A model generated the notes under the pieces. The model was not told where the DNA came from. It saw nothing but the letters and a program-made list of their open reading frames with translations, and ran no database searches. From contig NC_092029.1 in assembly GCF_042242105.1 (NCBI RefSeq), positions 19,454,885-19,518,884 on the forward strand: a DNA stretch of 64,000 nucleotides. Reading direction: 5' to 3'. This DNA comes from Pempheris klunzingeri. Taxonomy: Eukaryota; Chordata; Actinopteri; Acropomatiformes; Pempheridae. How positions within the stretch are numbered: the first letter of the stretch is position 1; each line of letters opens with the position of its first letter. Position numbers and translations under genes: made by a program. Shown here in pieces: positions 1 through 11,900 of the stretch.

Positions 1-177
1 ACGACTTTGCCATGTGGTACACACGATTCATCAGGCAGGATCGAAACGTTGTCATTAATAGAAGCTTGTTTTGTATCTTGGAGTGAGACACGCAGTTCAT
101 TAACATAACTGAGGGTGCTCTTCTTTCATCTTTTTTAGATCATTTGATTGATGCCCTTATGCAGTGGGAACCGAGCA

Positions 178-181
<4 letters not shown>

Positions 182-215
<34 letters not shown>

Positions 216-216
216 G
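182..216. repeat. (CT)n(CA)n microsatellite
   Basis: A run of CT dinucleotides passes directly into a run of CA dinucleotides. It lies just past the predicted splice donor of the minus-strand exon at 245-479, so it would be at the start of that gene's first intron. Likely length-polymorphic. Confidence 0.9.
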
Positions 217-244
217 CGTCTTTACAAAAAGCTGGCATCAGTAC

Positions 245-479
245 CAGGCAGAGCACAGCCGAACCGAGCCAACCCACCCTGGGCGTCCAGCGTCTCCAGC
301 AGCAGCGATGCTCCATCCGCCCCGTCGAACAGCCGGGGGGCCGGCATGACCTCCAGCCCCAGCCTCTGGGATTTTCTCTTACTGACCTCTCTGTAAATTA
401 TGAAGGCAATCAAGCCCAAGCCGGCGGTAGCTCCGACAGCCAGCCCAATTAACCCGTTCCTCCCAAGCGGTGTGTTCAT
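245..479 (-). CDS. First coding exon of a small N-terminally anchored membrane protein (RMDN3-like?)
   Basis: Reading starts at the ATG at 479-477 (MNTPLGRNGLIGLAVG...) and runs 78 codons plus one base to a GT donor (plus-strand AC at 243-244). The rest of the gene would lie beyond the left edge. Residues about 8-28 form one hydrophobic glycine-rich helix, followed by a basic stretch (YREVSKRKSQR), a layout typical of proteins anchored by their N-terminus in the mitochondrial outer membrane or ER. The order of a glycine-rich helix (GATAGLGLIAF), a basic patch and then VMPAPRL recalls the N-terminus of RMDN3/PTPIP51, but only over a short stretch, so the name is a guess. The exon could also be a complete short protein if the donor is not used. 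Downstream exons are not visible. Confidence 0.5.
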
Positions 480-491
480 CTCTCCACACAC

Positions 492-2524
492 CGCAGACGC
501 AGGTCGTTTATTACTCGCGTTGGCGTCAGTTACTCACGAATGCCAATTTCAGAAGTGACCAACCATGAGTACATGTAGTTAAACCTCAGGGTGCCACCGA
601 CGTGACTGGAGCCTCTTGACGCAACGTTCAGATGACGGTAGTTCAGTAAATAGAGCTGACACTGCTAGGACGTTAGCCTAACGTCATTAGCCTTTCTCCG
701 TTAGAGCGTTCACTAGCTAACAACACTGTGGCGACTTCTAATAAGCTTGACGCAGATATTAAAATCTTCCTCAGGGACCTCAGACATCTACCTCGACGAC
801 ACGTTTCAGAAGTAAAAGAGTCCGCTGACAGGGAGGCAAGAAGTGCTGATTTAAGTCGGTCAGCTGCGAGGATGCTATGAAAATGTACAGTGTGACTGCA
901 TCACATCAGCAGCATCAATGACCGCATGGGAGTATGACTTCCGGTTCCAACTTCCAAAATAAAACGTGTTGACAAATTTGATATGCCATTTCCGCCAGGA
1001 CTAAAAAGTAAAATAGAAATACTGAAAGTCTAAATTATTAGATACTTAGCTTCACACAGTATAGTAGATACAGAGTTAGATAGTATAGTTAGTTAGTTAG
1101 TTATAGTTGTTAACGTACTCTTTTAATACATTTTTCTTGGTGAAAATTTGCATCACTCCCTTGTTTTGGTGATCTATTCTGTCTTTCTTTTCCATTGATT
1201 TTTTTCTGTGACTTTTGATTCATATTAAAAGGATAGTGTTCATTCACATCATGATAAGTGATATGATAAGTTAGGTGAGAAAACCTGTAGAACATGCTGG
1301 GAAGACTACCCACAATGCCTGGTAGTGGCTGAGAACCCCTGTGGACATAACCCAGATATGCAAGATGGACAATGGATGAAACATGCCAAGAATGTCATTC
1401 ATGATGAGGTGAAGTCAGCATGACAGATACCTGCAGGGAGGAAACAGAGATGGCTCAAAAAGCCAACAGGTGCTACATAGCTGATTGTTGATGTGGTCGG
1501 TTGGGTGTGTAGTGCTAATCACAAAGTTTAAACAGTAAAGACCTCATCAAGATTCCTGTAGGAATAAAATAAAGACTTGATCACAGAAATATTAAAGCCA
1601 ATTAAATGTACTGGGAAGATCACATGTAAAAACAACAAGGGCCCTAAAACAGAGCCCTTGCTGATAATGATACCTGATGCTGAGAAGGATAGTTTACACA
1701 AGTTTACTGCTTGATATGTTCAGTTGAATAAAGGGTGACAATGATAATCCTAGGAGGAATGCAGTCAGACCAGTTCAGCATATTCACAGAAATGTAGGAC
1801 TTGGCCGTACGCATACAGGAAACACTTGCAGGCATGAGTGAATGGACAGCCACTACAGGCCCTAAGACAAGAAATGTGAACCACTGCTTCATCTTTATTA
1901 TGTCCTAATCATAATTTTGTCAGTTATTCTAGTGACTGTTGTATTCATAGCTATATGAGAATATTTCCTGAACATAGAAATAGAAATGTTTGAAAGGTGT
2001 GCTGCAGAGATTTAGTATTGCACCCTGCATGAAGTTGGTGGTCTTGGAAGAGACAGATTAAAAAGGATTGTTCGCAATCAAAGCAGAGGCTCAAGATATA
2101 ACACTAGTGTTTTCACAGGGTAAGTGGTAGCCTTCCTGTTAGCTACCTCAGCTAACCACCAATTCATGTTATTTCATACAAAGCAGAGCTTAACAGAGTC
2201 CCATATGTTTTGTTCCTGCTTGTATTAAATCACATGTATTAATCTTGAAATGTTCCGAATTCTTTCTTTCTACAGAAATGAGGCCATTATAGGGAAATTT
2301 ATCTGACTTGCTGTAAATATTAAGCCAAAATTTGAGGACCCCCAGAAATGTGAAAATATTATATTTGCTATGTGGAGCTGAAAAGTTGTGGAGTTGGTCA
2401 CAAGTTATTCTCTTGTGAACTCAAGACATAAATAATTAGTCTAAAAATATTTTTTTTTTGTGCAAACTAAATAATAACTGCGCACAATGTTTTAGGCTTC
2501 GCGGGCAACATCTCACGGATAGTA
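492..2524. other. Gene-free stretch
   Basis: The first part (about 480-950) is moderately CpG-containing and is the likely 5' flank of the minus-strand exon at 245-479. The rest is AT-rich with no convincing exon, RNA gene or recognisable element. ORFs here are short and lack any family resemblance. Confidence 0.5.
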
Positions 2525-2791
2525 TCATCTTTCAGGACACGGAGGGCTCCACGAGGCTGTGAGGCCCTCAACAATATTCATGTTGTGGGCTGAGGACTTG
2601 CTTATTTCTGACCACAGCACCTCCAGACTTCTGTCTACAGCCCGGATATACCTGCTCAGACCGGGGCCGGGTCGTTCGCAGCCGCTGTCCGTCCTCCTCC
2701 GTGTTTTCTCCGCCCTCTCTAGGTTATAAATGAGCCGAACATCATCCAGCCAGTCAGCGGGGGTGAGCTCAGCAAGGAACGGACACAACAT
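2525..2791 (-). CDS. Short hypothetical protein, 88 codons, divergent from the CRAL-TRIO/actin gene
   Basis: From the ATG at 2791-2789, in a good Kozak context (CCCGCC before ATG), the frame reads MLCPFLAELTPADWLDD... to a TGA at 2527-2525. The composition (acidic and basic helices, ADWLDDVRLIYNLERAEK, then YIRAVDRSLEVLWSEI) looks like a real protein, not a shadow frame, and the region is GC-rich. I do not recognise the family. Near the 3' end a second minus-strand frame overlaps and continues with protein-like sequence (ALRVLKDDTIREMLPAKPK, about 2555 down to 2480, then a TAG). The true C-terminus may therefore use the other frame through a splice or sequence difference. No membrane segment or signal peptide is apparent. 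The start codon is only 186 bp from the start of the plus-strand gene. Confidence 0.45.
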   Translation of the reverse strand: MLCPFLAELTPADWLDDVRLIYNLERAEKTRRRTDSGCERPGPGLSRYIRAVDRSLEVLWSEISKSSAHNMNIVEGLTASWSPPCPER

Positions 2792-2977
2792 GGCGGGGAA
2801 CGCCGGCGACCTGTCGCAGTCCACCCGGTCCTGCTCTCCGGCTGCACTGCAGTAGAACTGTCCGGTTAACTTCCACTTCCACGGCGAGGGCGTCGTCCAC
2901 AGAGTGAGGGTGAGGGGTGAGAGGTGGAGGGGGGCAGTTTCCTCTTAGGCTCTGAGAGAAGAAGTGCCCCGCTCGAC
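2792..2977. promoter_or_regulatory. Compact divergent promoter, GC-rich
   Basis: This 186-bp interval separates the minus-strand ATG at 2791 from the plus-strand ATG at 2978. It is GC- and CpG-rich compared with the AT-rich flanks and has no clear TATA box, as expected for a bidirectional housekeeping-type promoter. The role is inferred from position and composition. Confidence 0.45.
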
Positions 2978-5900
2978 ATGAGCCTCCACGCGACAGGTAG
3001 GAGGAACAAGTGCACGCGACCCACTTCATCCACACACTGACCCGAATGGCGCTTAAACTGTATCAGCTTCCAGTGAATGTACAATGTCGGAGCTCTTCAT
3101 CACTTAATGGGCATCAGCCAACTTTTCCCGAAGGCGCTGAGGAATGTGCGGGCGGTCATGTATCGAGGAGGGGGTGCTGGAAATTGGGCTCAGGCGTGTT
3201 TACTATAAAAATAATCATTTCCCCCACAAACCTTTCAGACGCCCAGGAGCCGGTGCAGGAGTGCGTCCCCTCCCCGCCGCTGCCTGCTGATCATGTGCTC
3301 AACTCCGGAGCTGTGTTGTTCCCTGGTAGCTATTAACCCTCACTGCTCTGCCTCCTACACGGCTTAATGTCTGTCAGTGTGGCCTCTGGTCAGAGATGGA
3401 AAGTGCTCAGTCAGGCCCGCAGAGCTCATCTCAGCACTTTGGAGTCACTGTATTGAAGTAACAGATGGTGGATGAAATATTGGCAGTAATTATTCAATAC
3501 AATCTTATATACAATCTAACTGCCAGTGCATGTGCTAGACTAAACTGTCCTTAACTCAGCATGGATACCAGGACGCTTCACAGATGAGATGATTTGTGTC
3601 AAATGTCCATACAGGTGCTTTTGATCAATATGGCTGCCCTTTGATCGTGTTCCCAGTGGAAGGACAAGCCAGGCTCTCCTCAGAGCTCAGCAAAGCAGAA
3701 GTGGTGGATTTCATAAATTACTTTCTGTATCTGCACAAGTACGTGGAGTCAGGCAAGGCTGTTTGTGTGTGTGTGTGTGTGTGTGTGGGAGAACAAGTTG
3801 TACTGACGGCTGGATGGTTCTCTCCTGACAGTAAGAAGCAGAAGCAGGAGAAGGGGAGTCTGGTGTCAGTGGTGGCTGATCTGAGACAGGCCTCGCTCCC
3901 TACGACCAGGTTCATCGCTGAGACTCTGCTCCTGCTTGAGGTATTGCTGTGGCTGTGACTGTACCGCGTGGTGCTGCTGTGTTTTCCGGTGATTGCTCGG
4001 ACTCCTAGATTCCCACAGTAATGGCTCACTGAATGACCGAGTTGGAGTTACATGCCTGATCATCGATGTGATGAAGTTGATCCATAAGCCTGCTCAGTCC
4101 CGCTCCACCCATCAACTTCATACTTCACAGCTCGGCTCTTGGCACTTGGGAAGTTTTGCACGTGTGAAACATTTAGAGTGATAATACAAAGAGTAATAGC
4201 TGAACTTGTTTTCTATTGGAGGTGGAGGTGTGCATTCAGTTTTGCAGATGCCTCTTTTACAATGGAGGTCTTTGGCCCTTTGGTCTGTTGTTGCAGTACC
4301 ACCGAACAAGCCACATCATGTTATACATGTACGGGGCTGCGTTCATGCTAGAAATGTTATAAAGGGCACTACAGGTGATAAGGTTAGAAATCTACCTAGT
4401 GGATATCACCATGAAGCTTCCCCAGCTGATTACTTGCATTAAGAGAATTATTTGTGTTACAAGTTTTCTGAAATTCTACGTTTGAATATGCAAATGAGGC
4501 ATTATCTTGTACAAATTTGCATACATTTCCAGACCATTTTTAAAATCACTCCATAAATTGGCAAATATTGTCAATAGCCATGGGGAAAAAAGCTATTTTT
4601 GCCTTGCTTTTAGAAATAAAGTCTTGTATAAATCAGGCTACGAATGATATAGGAACCAACCACTCAAGCCTACAGAATATTGGTCGGAATATAACTGTAG
4701 AGTTTGTTATGTAAGTGCTACTGAAGTGGAGATTTCAGGCTGAGTGCGAAACTCATTTTGAGGAAGCAGCTTTTAGATGTGAATTAAATATATGAAGCTA
4801 TGAACTTAGGAGAAAAAGTACAGTAGAGTAATCGGTTAAATGTGTATTTTGGATGTTTTCTTCCCACTTGTCCGAAAGAAGACATGTCGTGGAAGCAAAA
4901 TGGCACGAAAAAACATTCAACACATTAATTCCAACTCACGGATATGAGGAATTGGTATGCCGTGGTTGGTGAGGACATCTGAATTTGACTGAACCTTTCT
5001 CTGCTTCCTCACGCTGTGCCACCGTCTGCCTTTTCAGTAGTGTTGGGCAGCACTTGCATGTTGTTTTGAGGTTCAGTCACATGAACAGCATCCTGTTGCA
5101 CCTCCAGGTTTTCAGTCCATACAAGTGAATGCACTGAGGAACTTTGGATTATTGTGGACATGCAGACAAACAAACGATATCAGCTGTTCTTTTTTCAATG
5201 TTTCTATCTAGATCTTTTTACCTTTCCTAGACAGAATAAATACCACCAGGGCATCTAATATTAATTTGAAGAGAATAACACATTTCTAAATGATTAAAAC
5301 TATAATCCTGATGAACTGTCAGTGTTCTGTCATCCGTTAGGATTGTGCATCACTGCCTTTAAAATATCTGTCCGTAAATCGGCACTGGGGACTGTAACCT
5401 TGCATGCTAAAAGCCCTAACAAGCAACTAGAGGTACCTGTAACATTTCCTTTGATCATCCAGAGATGCAGCACATAGAGCTCGTACTATTAACTAGCAAG
5501 GATGACTCACTCGCTTCTGGATTCATCCCAACTTTTGAATAATTTCCTGTGGGCAGAGAAAACTCTCAACAGAAGAACTGAATTCGACTGGGAGGAATGT
5601 CCCGTTCTGAGAGGAGCATTCCTCCCTGCTGCAGAAACAAGACCAGTCTTTTTCTATAATAATATTGAAAGTTAAAGCATGATATAAAAGTTAAATTCAG
5701 AAGCATGTAGGCACGGAGCTTTTGGGAAATGGCAGCTTGGTGTTTCTGCAGTTGGTTCTGTCTGAATAATGCATGAACACAACTTTGAGTTGGTCCTCAG
5801 CACACGGTACAAATAACTTTACCCTTTTGACTAGCAGAGCTGCTACAGCATAAAGTTATGGAACATTTTTTCTTTATTGATTCAAAGAGCTGTAGACTGC

Positions 5901-8900
5901 GCTCAAAGTACAATACTAAATAGAACCTGCCTGTGGTGGTCATAGTGGAATTCCTCTGTGTGTGGGGGGGGTCACATGCATAGCTGGTCACATGCTTGGT
6001 TATTTAATAGAAAAGCCTCAGTGAAATTGCATTAAATGAGCACGATTATGTAGGGGATGCGGCATTTTTGCATCCAGATCAACAGTTTATTTTCTAGTTT
6101 CTGTGGTCGCTGGCCTGATGTCAGCGTGCATAGACATGTTTATGCATTTTTGTTTTGTAATTACAAACTGCTGGGATAAGGAAAAAGCTAATTCATAATT
6201 GCCATCTGTCTTAATCAATGAATGCATTTGGAAAGCCAAACAAAAGTCACGAAACGTTCAGATGGACCACCACACATAAATTAACAATGATTGATAAGGA
6301 GCCAATGGATGCACAGCCATGACCACTGGAACAGCACTGGGCCGGGAGGCAGGGGAGCCAACTGCCCAAACTCTAATTGTACATGAATGGGTGGATGGGG
6401 TCCTTTTTTTTTTTTTTTCAAACAGTCATTTATTTTCAATAATGAAATAGTTTTCTCCTCAATCTCTTGCAATTGAATTATGCAGATTCACAAATGGCGC
6501 TAAGGATCTAACAACATGTTTAGTCTCTGACACTAATAACACAACACAAGTGAACAAAACTACTTTTTATTTTGGGTTACAGACCAAAATATTAACCATA
6601 AAATGTAAAGGTCCTGTCCATGTCACTAGAGAGATGTGAAAATGGAAATGATTTGGGAATTTTCACAACATAAATATAAAATAATAGCACTTTTAGACAT
6701 AGGTGTTGGCCATAGCTGGTTGAAAAAGCACCTCCATGGAGCCAAGTCTCAGTCATTTGTGTCACTACAATCAGCAAAATGTATCCAGTTTACACTAAAT
6801 TTAGGAACTCTTCTTTGCTGAAAGGACTACATAATTTCTTCTTATTGCAAAATGTAGTTCATAATATACACATACAGCTACATTCACACCCAGGTGTCGG
6901 TACCCAGGAATGCCATTTCTGGCAAAAATCAGGACAACTGGTCTCACAGAGGATTCAGACTCTAGTCTTTAGAGTTGAAAGATGAGAATCTAAACCGTCC
7001 AGCCATCCCAAATGAAATAATTACATGAGTTTATCAAGCAAAGCATGCTATTGGCTGTATTATTGGTAATTATGGATCCTGTGTTTTTTGGTTTCTACTG
7101 CGTTGGTCTTGACCATTCTTTTATCCATCTCAGTGAGTCCCCTACTTAATGAGAGTCAAATACCAAATTGCCAGACGGCTCCATGTGACCATCCCGTGTC
7201 ATTTGGCTCAGTACTGGTTGGTGCTAAGTCTTCCCTTTGCCTTTCTTTTCTAGCTGCACAAGCGGACGGTCCACAGTGTGTACATTATTCAGCCCAAAAA
7301 GAAGGATGTTGCCAAGCTGTGGCTGAAACTCCTGGCTCCATCCAAATCTTACACGGCCTCTTTCAAGGTGAACGAAACAAAGCATTAAATACCCCTGGTT
7401 TATTTTCAGATTTGACTTCAGAAGGTAACTCTGATCTTATCTTTTGTTTTGCAGAAGGTCTTACTGAAAGAAACCTCCGAGCTCTCCAACTACATTGACC
7501 GAAGCCAGCTAACGGCACCGCTGGGCGGCTACTTTATTTACTGTCATCACAGTTGGGTTGCCTTCATTAAGGTAAATTGTTTTTGGAAAACATGGTATTG
7601 TGTCAGTTCGGGCTAAATAATGTATAGTGCTGTTATGGGCAGATTTAACATACACTACTCACAAAAAGTTAGGGATATTCGACTTTCAGGTGAAATATAT
7701 GGAAAATGTAATAAGTGAATGCTACAGTGATATTATATCATGAAAGTAGGACATTTAAGTAGAAGCATGCAATGGTGATTTTATTCATCTTAAACAATTT
7801 ATTTAAAGAAAATCTAACAACAGTAGTAGGTATACCACAACTAAACATTTTCGGTGTCTCACTAAATTGGGATGTGGCCAAAGGACGTCCACTCCTCTCC
7901 TTTCTGTGACTCTTCCAGTCTCTGTATCACTGTTCCAACCTCCTGATGACACTCTGTGACCCTCTAAGCTCAGTGAACACCTCCGTCTGAGGACTTCCTG
8001 TTTGAAGCCTCCAGTGTTGAGGTGCTGCTGATCAACTGTTAGGTGTCGTCTTGGTCTCATGATGTCAGAATGTGAACAGCAGGATGAGGAGGACTGTTTA
8101 AATACCAATTCTAACTGAAGCAGGAAATGTATTGGTGGATTCATGGATCAAACCTGTTGTGAATGTTGCTGTTAAGCTTCTTGTTAGAGAACAGCAACTT
8201 GTGCAAAAAGTACTGAAACACTGAACAGTTGGACATGTGCATTCAAAGGTTTAGAGAAGGTCACATTAAGTTCACCTGGAAAGGTTAGAATGCATTTTAG
8301 GTTCATCCTGAAATTTCACCTGAAAGCTGAATATCCCTAACTTTTTGTGAGTAGTATGTTGCTACAGCGATTCCAGTGCTACAACAGTTTCCATAGTCCG
8401 GTAGTTACTTTAGCTAACTAGAAGTTGCAATATTTTTTTATGTGTCTTTAAAGTAAATTAATTTAAAAAATGAACTTAAGACCGACATTCTGCTCTGATT
8501 AGTCAACAGACAACCTGGTGTTATCCAGGCACTTGGAAGGTTGGAATGTACCCGATGGGGAACATTGATATGTGTAATATATGAATACATGAGGCCCAAT
8601 GTACATAAAGATCAAACCACCATCAGCGTGCTCTATTCACTTGGAAAAAAACGGCCTAATTGTTTGACAGAGATGCTATCATCAGCACAGACAGAATATA
8701 ATAAGCGAATATATGCAATAAACGAGCATCCCTCCACAATTCACCCATTTTGACCAGCTCTGTTTGTGAAACACAACCGAGGGATTCAAAGCAAAACCTA
8801 TGAAGCCGTCTTATGATCAGTCAGAAGGCTTCACACAAAGCAGCATTGTCCTTCTCTCCTTAGCAGCTGTAGAGCGTCTACACACACACACACACACAAA

Positions 8901-11900
8901 TACACACTTGGTTATTCTGATTAGGTCGGCGGGAACACATGCACATACTGTTTCTCTAATGTGCGATGCTACAGCCCAAATATTTATTCCGACTAGCCGT
9001 GGCTGCTTTGTGATGGAGAGAGTACTCGGCTCACTCAGTCAGGGGATGTTTTCATTCGTGAATCCATTCATGAGATCCGTCCAAGCGGTCTACGTCTATT
9101 GTTTGTTACCTTGGTGAAGCTTGTGCAAATGCCTCGTGTAATCAGCTGGCCTTATTAGCAAGTGAAAGGAGCCCCTCTTTCATCACATTATACATTCAGT
9201 CATGTTCAACTGGGGCATTTGGCCATGATGACAGTATTCATTAACCACGGCAATTCTCTGCCTATAGCAGACCTATTAAGGATGCAGCCACACAATCTCC
9301 TCCCGGCCTACATTTCTAAAAGGTTGTGGATGTTGAACGTGGATCAGAGCAGCATTACAGTCTGTCCATCAGCTTGATTTTATCATAAGAATTCCAATTA
9401 GATGTTAAAAGTAATACAAATCTCCACGATTTAAAATTTTTACTAACTTTGAAGTGTATAAGTATATTTTGTTTACTGCATAACGGCAAACTTGACATGA
9501 ACCATCACGGCCATTTTCACTTCACCCTGGCTGTGTGCTGCTGCTTTCAGGAGATTGATGAGTTTGTCCGGGAGTTCCTAACGGTGGTCCAGCGGCTGCC
9601 CTCGTGTATTTCCACCCTGCAGGCTCTGTCCAGGCTGCCGCTGCCCTCCACCTTCAGTGAGCTTCAAAACTTCTGCTCCACCAATGAAGCCAAGTTCCAG
9701 CAGCTCAGGAGGTCAGGCTCATACCTGTTGCTCTGCTGCTCTCATAGGCCAGCATTGATTCACCAGATGGTTTCATCGACTTGTAAGAGAATCAAGGAAT
9801 CTGTTGAAATGAATCTCATGCTGTCCTCCAACAAAATGGTCTATTGATTATCTCCAATGATGTTATGGTTATTTACGTAACTTCTTTGAAAAGAGGTCTC
9901 TATGGAAAATATTTGTAGTCTACAGGTTCGCATTACTTTTACAAAGAGAAGTTGCTGATCCTCCCCATTTTTCTCTGGACCAGCATTCATGTAGATGCCT
10001 CTGCAACTTGTAGTAATGTAATCTGTGGGAATTTGCTGTGCGTTGATTTTTAAATTACACATTCCACCCTCTTCCAAACACAAAGAGTTGTTTTGTTTTT
10101 TTGACCTGGCTGTTAGAATGCATAGCTAGCTGATTTTGAAGTTTAATTTTGTACCTCTAATATACAGTATACACACTAACTAAAGGGGGGGGGACAGGAC
10201 ATTCTGGGCAATTTAGCATTAGGGCTGGATTTAGGTTTGGGTTAAATATTGTCTGAGCACAAGCAGGCATACCAGATGACAGACATAGCATTGAAAGGCG
10301 GGAAACCACAATAACTTTTCATTGGTACCAGTTTGGTTGTTGAACTGGTTTTAACCACTTGAATGTGAAAGTATTTGGAACTTGCATGTTATTCGAAGAC
10401 GGCAAAGTATCGCAGCCACACACCATAGAAATGACCCTAAATTACTGGTTTAGAAAGAATCTTTTGTCACCGCTGTTGCCGCTGGAATATATTGATGTGT
10501 TTTCCCCACAAGTAACAAGTACACCATTAGTGCTAGGTTACATGACCAGGAAACAAAACTCTGAATTGTCCTAGATAATTTTTAACCCACTACGCTGTCC
10601 TCAAACATAACCTTTTTATGAATATTTCTCTATGTGTTGGTGCGCAGGGAGCTGGGGTTGGATGAGCTGCTGAGGCACTGTGAGAGTGTGGTGCAGAAGC
10701 TGCGTTACCCTGAGACGGAGCCGTGCTACCAGGCAATGGCTGGCACTGCCCTCTTCACTCACACCGCCTTCGACATGCTCGAGAACCACAGCAGGTACTG
10801 CAGACTGCAGGCGGCAGCTCCCACAGTTCTTGGTCACAGAAAACACTACCACTCTCAAATGCCTTTTTATCGTAATCCTCTCCAACACTTCCCACGCATA
10901 CCGTACTGCAGTGTTGCAATGGTCCTGTGTTTCGCAACAGCTAAAGCACACTACAGGAGTGGAGGGAGAGAGGGGCAAAATAATTATGGCAACTATACTA
11001 CTAAAAATACGGATATGGCTAATAATGAGCAATATGTTAACAGTGAAAAACCTAAAAATAGTTCATATGAATAATAATAATAAGGACTAATATTAGTAAA
11101 AAGCAGCTGATGATCCGCAGCAGTGATTCATGAAGCCAGCGAACCACAGCAAGCTTACAACACAGCAGAAAGTATGTTCTGTTCAATTCAAATTGATGAA
11201 GCCAATTATTGATTGAAGCTCATTTTTGTATTTTACAGGATAACTGCAGCTGTGGAGAAAGTGGAGCTGCTGTGGCAGCAGGCCTTTTCTAAGGCTCGCC
11301 TCCAGCTGCAGGTGGTCCAGCTGCGAGAGGATGCACTGCAGGTGAGCCGGCGGACAACTGTTTGGTCCGAGGTTTGCTGTCACACCCAACCCGTTTTGTT
11401 CACTGCAGAAACTAATTTGGAGATAGGGGTGCTACTCAGTGCAAAAGAATCATCGTTAAAGGCATTGCATTCTTAGTTTTAAGCTTCTACATGTTGCATT
11501 GATGTTTATTCTAATGGACGAAGTGGGTGTGACTTGCTGCTCTGATCTTCAAGAATTTTAACATTACAGTCCATGTCTTAAAAAGTACGATGACCTTACC
11601 AGTATGATTGAGACCTTTTTTTTAAAATGTCTGTGTACCCTGATATGACTTCTGCTTACAGATCACAGAGCAGATCAAAGTTCTTCTGCAAGACAAACTC
11701 CAGACATACAAAATTGAGATTGCCAAGGATGCTGCAAAGGCAGTGGCGTTGATGTCTGAGTTTGAGGTGTCCATTCACACTCCTGCCATGGTACTTAGTT
11801 ACTGTGTTCTGTTCCTTTACTTAATGTAACCTGTTGCCCGTTTTCTTCAGATTTTCACTGTCTAGATTCTTAATGTGTCGTTTACCTGATCAGACAGGAT

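Noticed and set aside
3010..3336. 108-codon plus-strand ORF as a first exon
   Set aside because: It is open through an intron. Only its end (3239-3325) is coding; a splice from 2996 to 3239 gives a better start and a matching phase.
7803..8144. 113-codon minus-strand ORF as a host gene
   Set aside because: It lies wholly inside the TIR transposon and looks like decayed element sequence.
8541..9377. Three consecutive plus-strand ORFs in intron 6
   Set aside because: No family resemblance, different frames, low coding character and no splice sites that fit the gene's phase.
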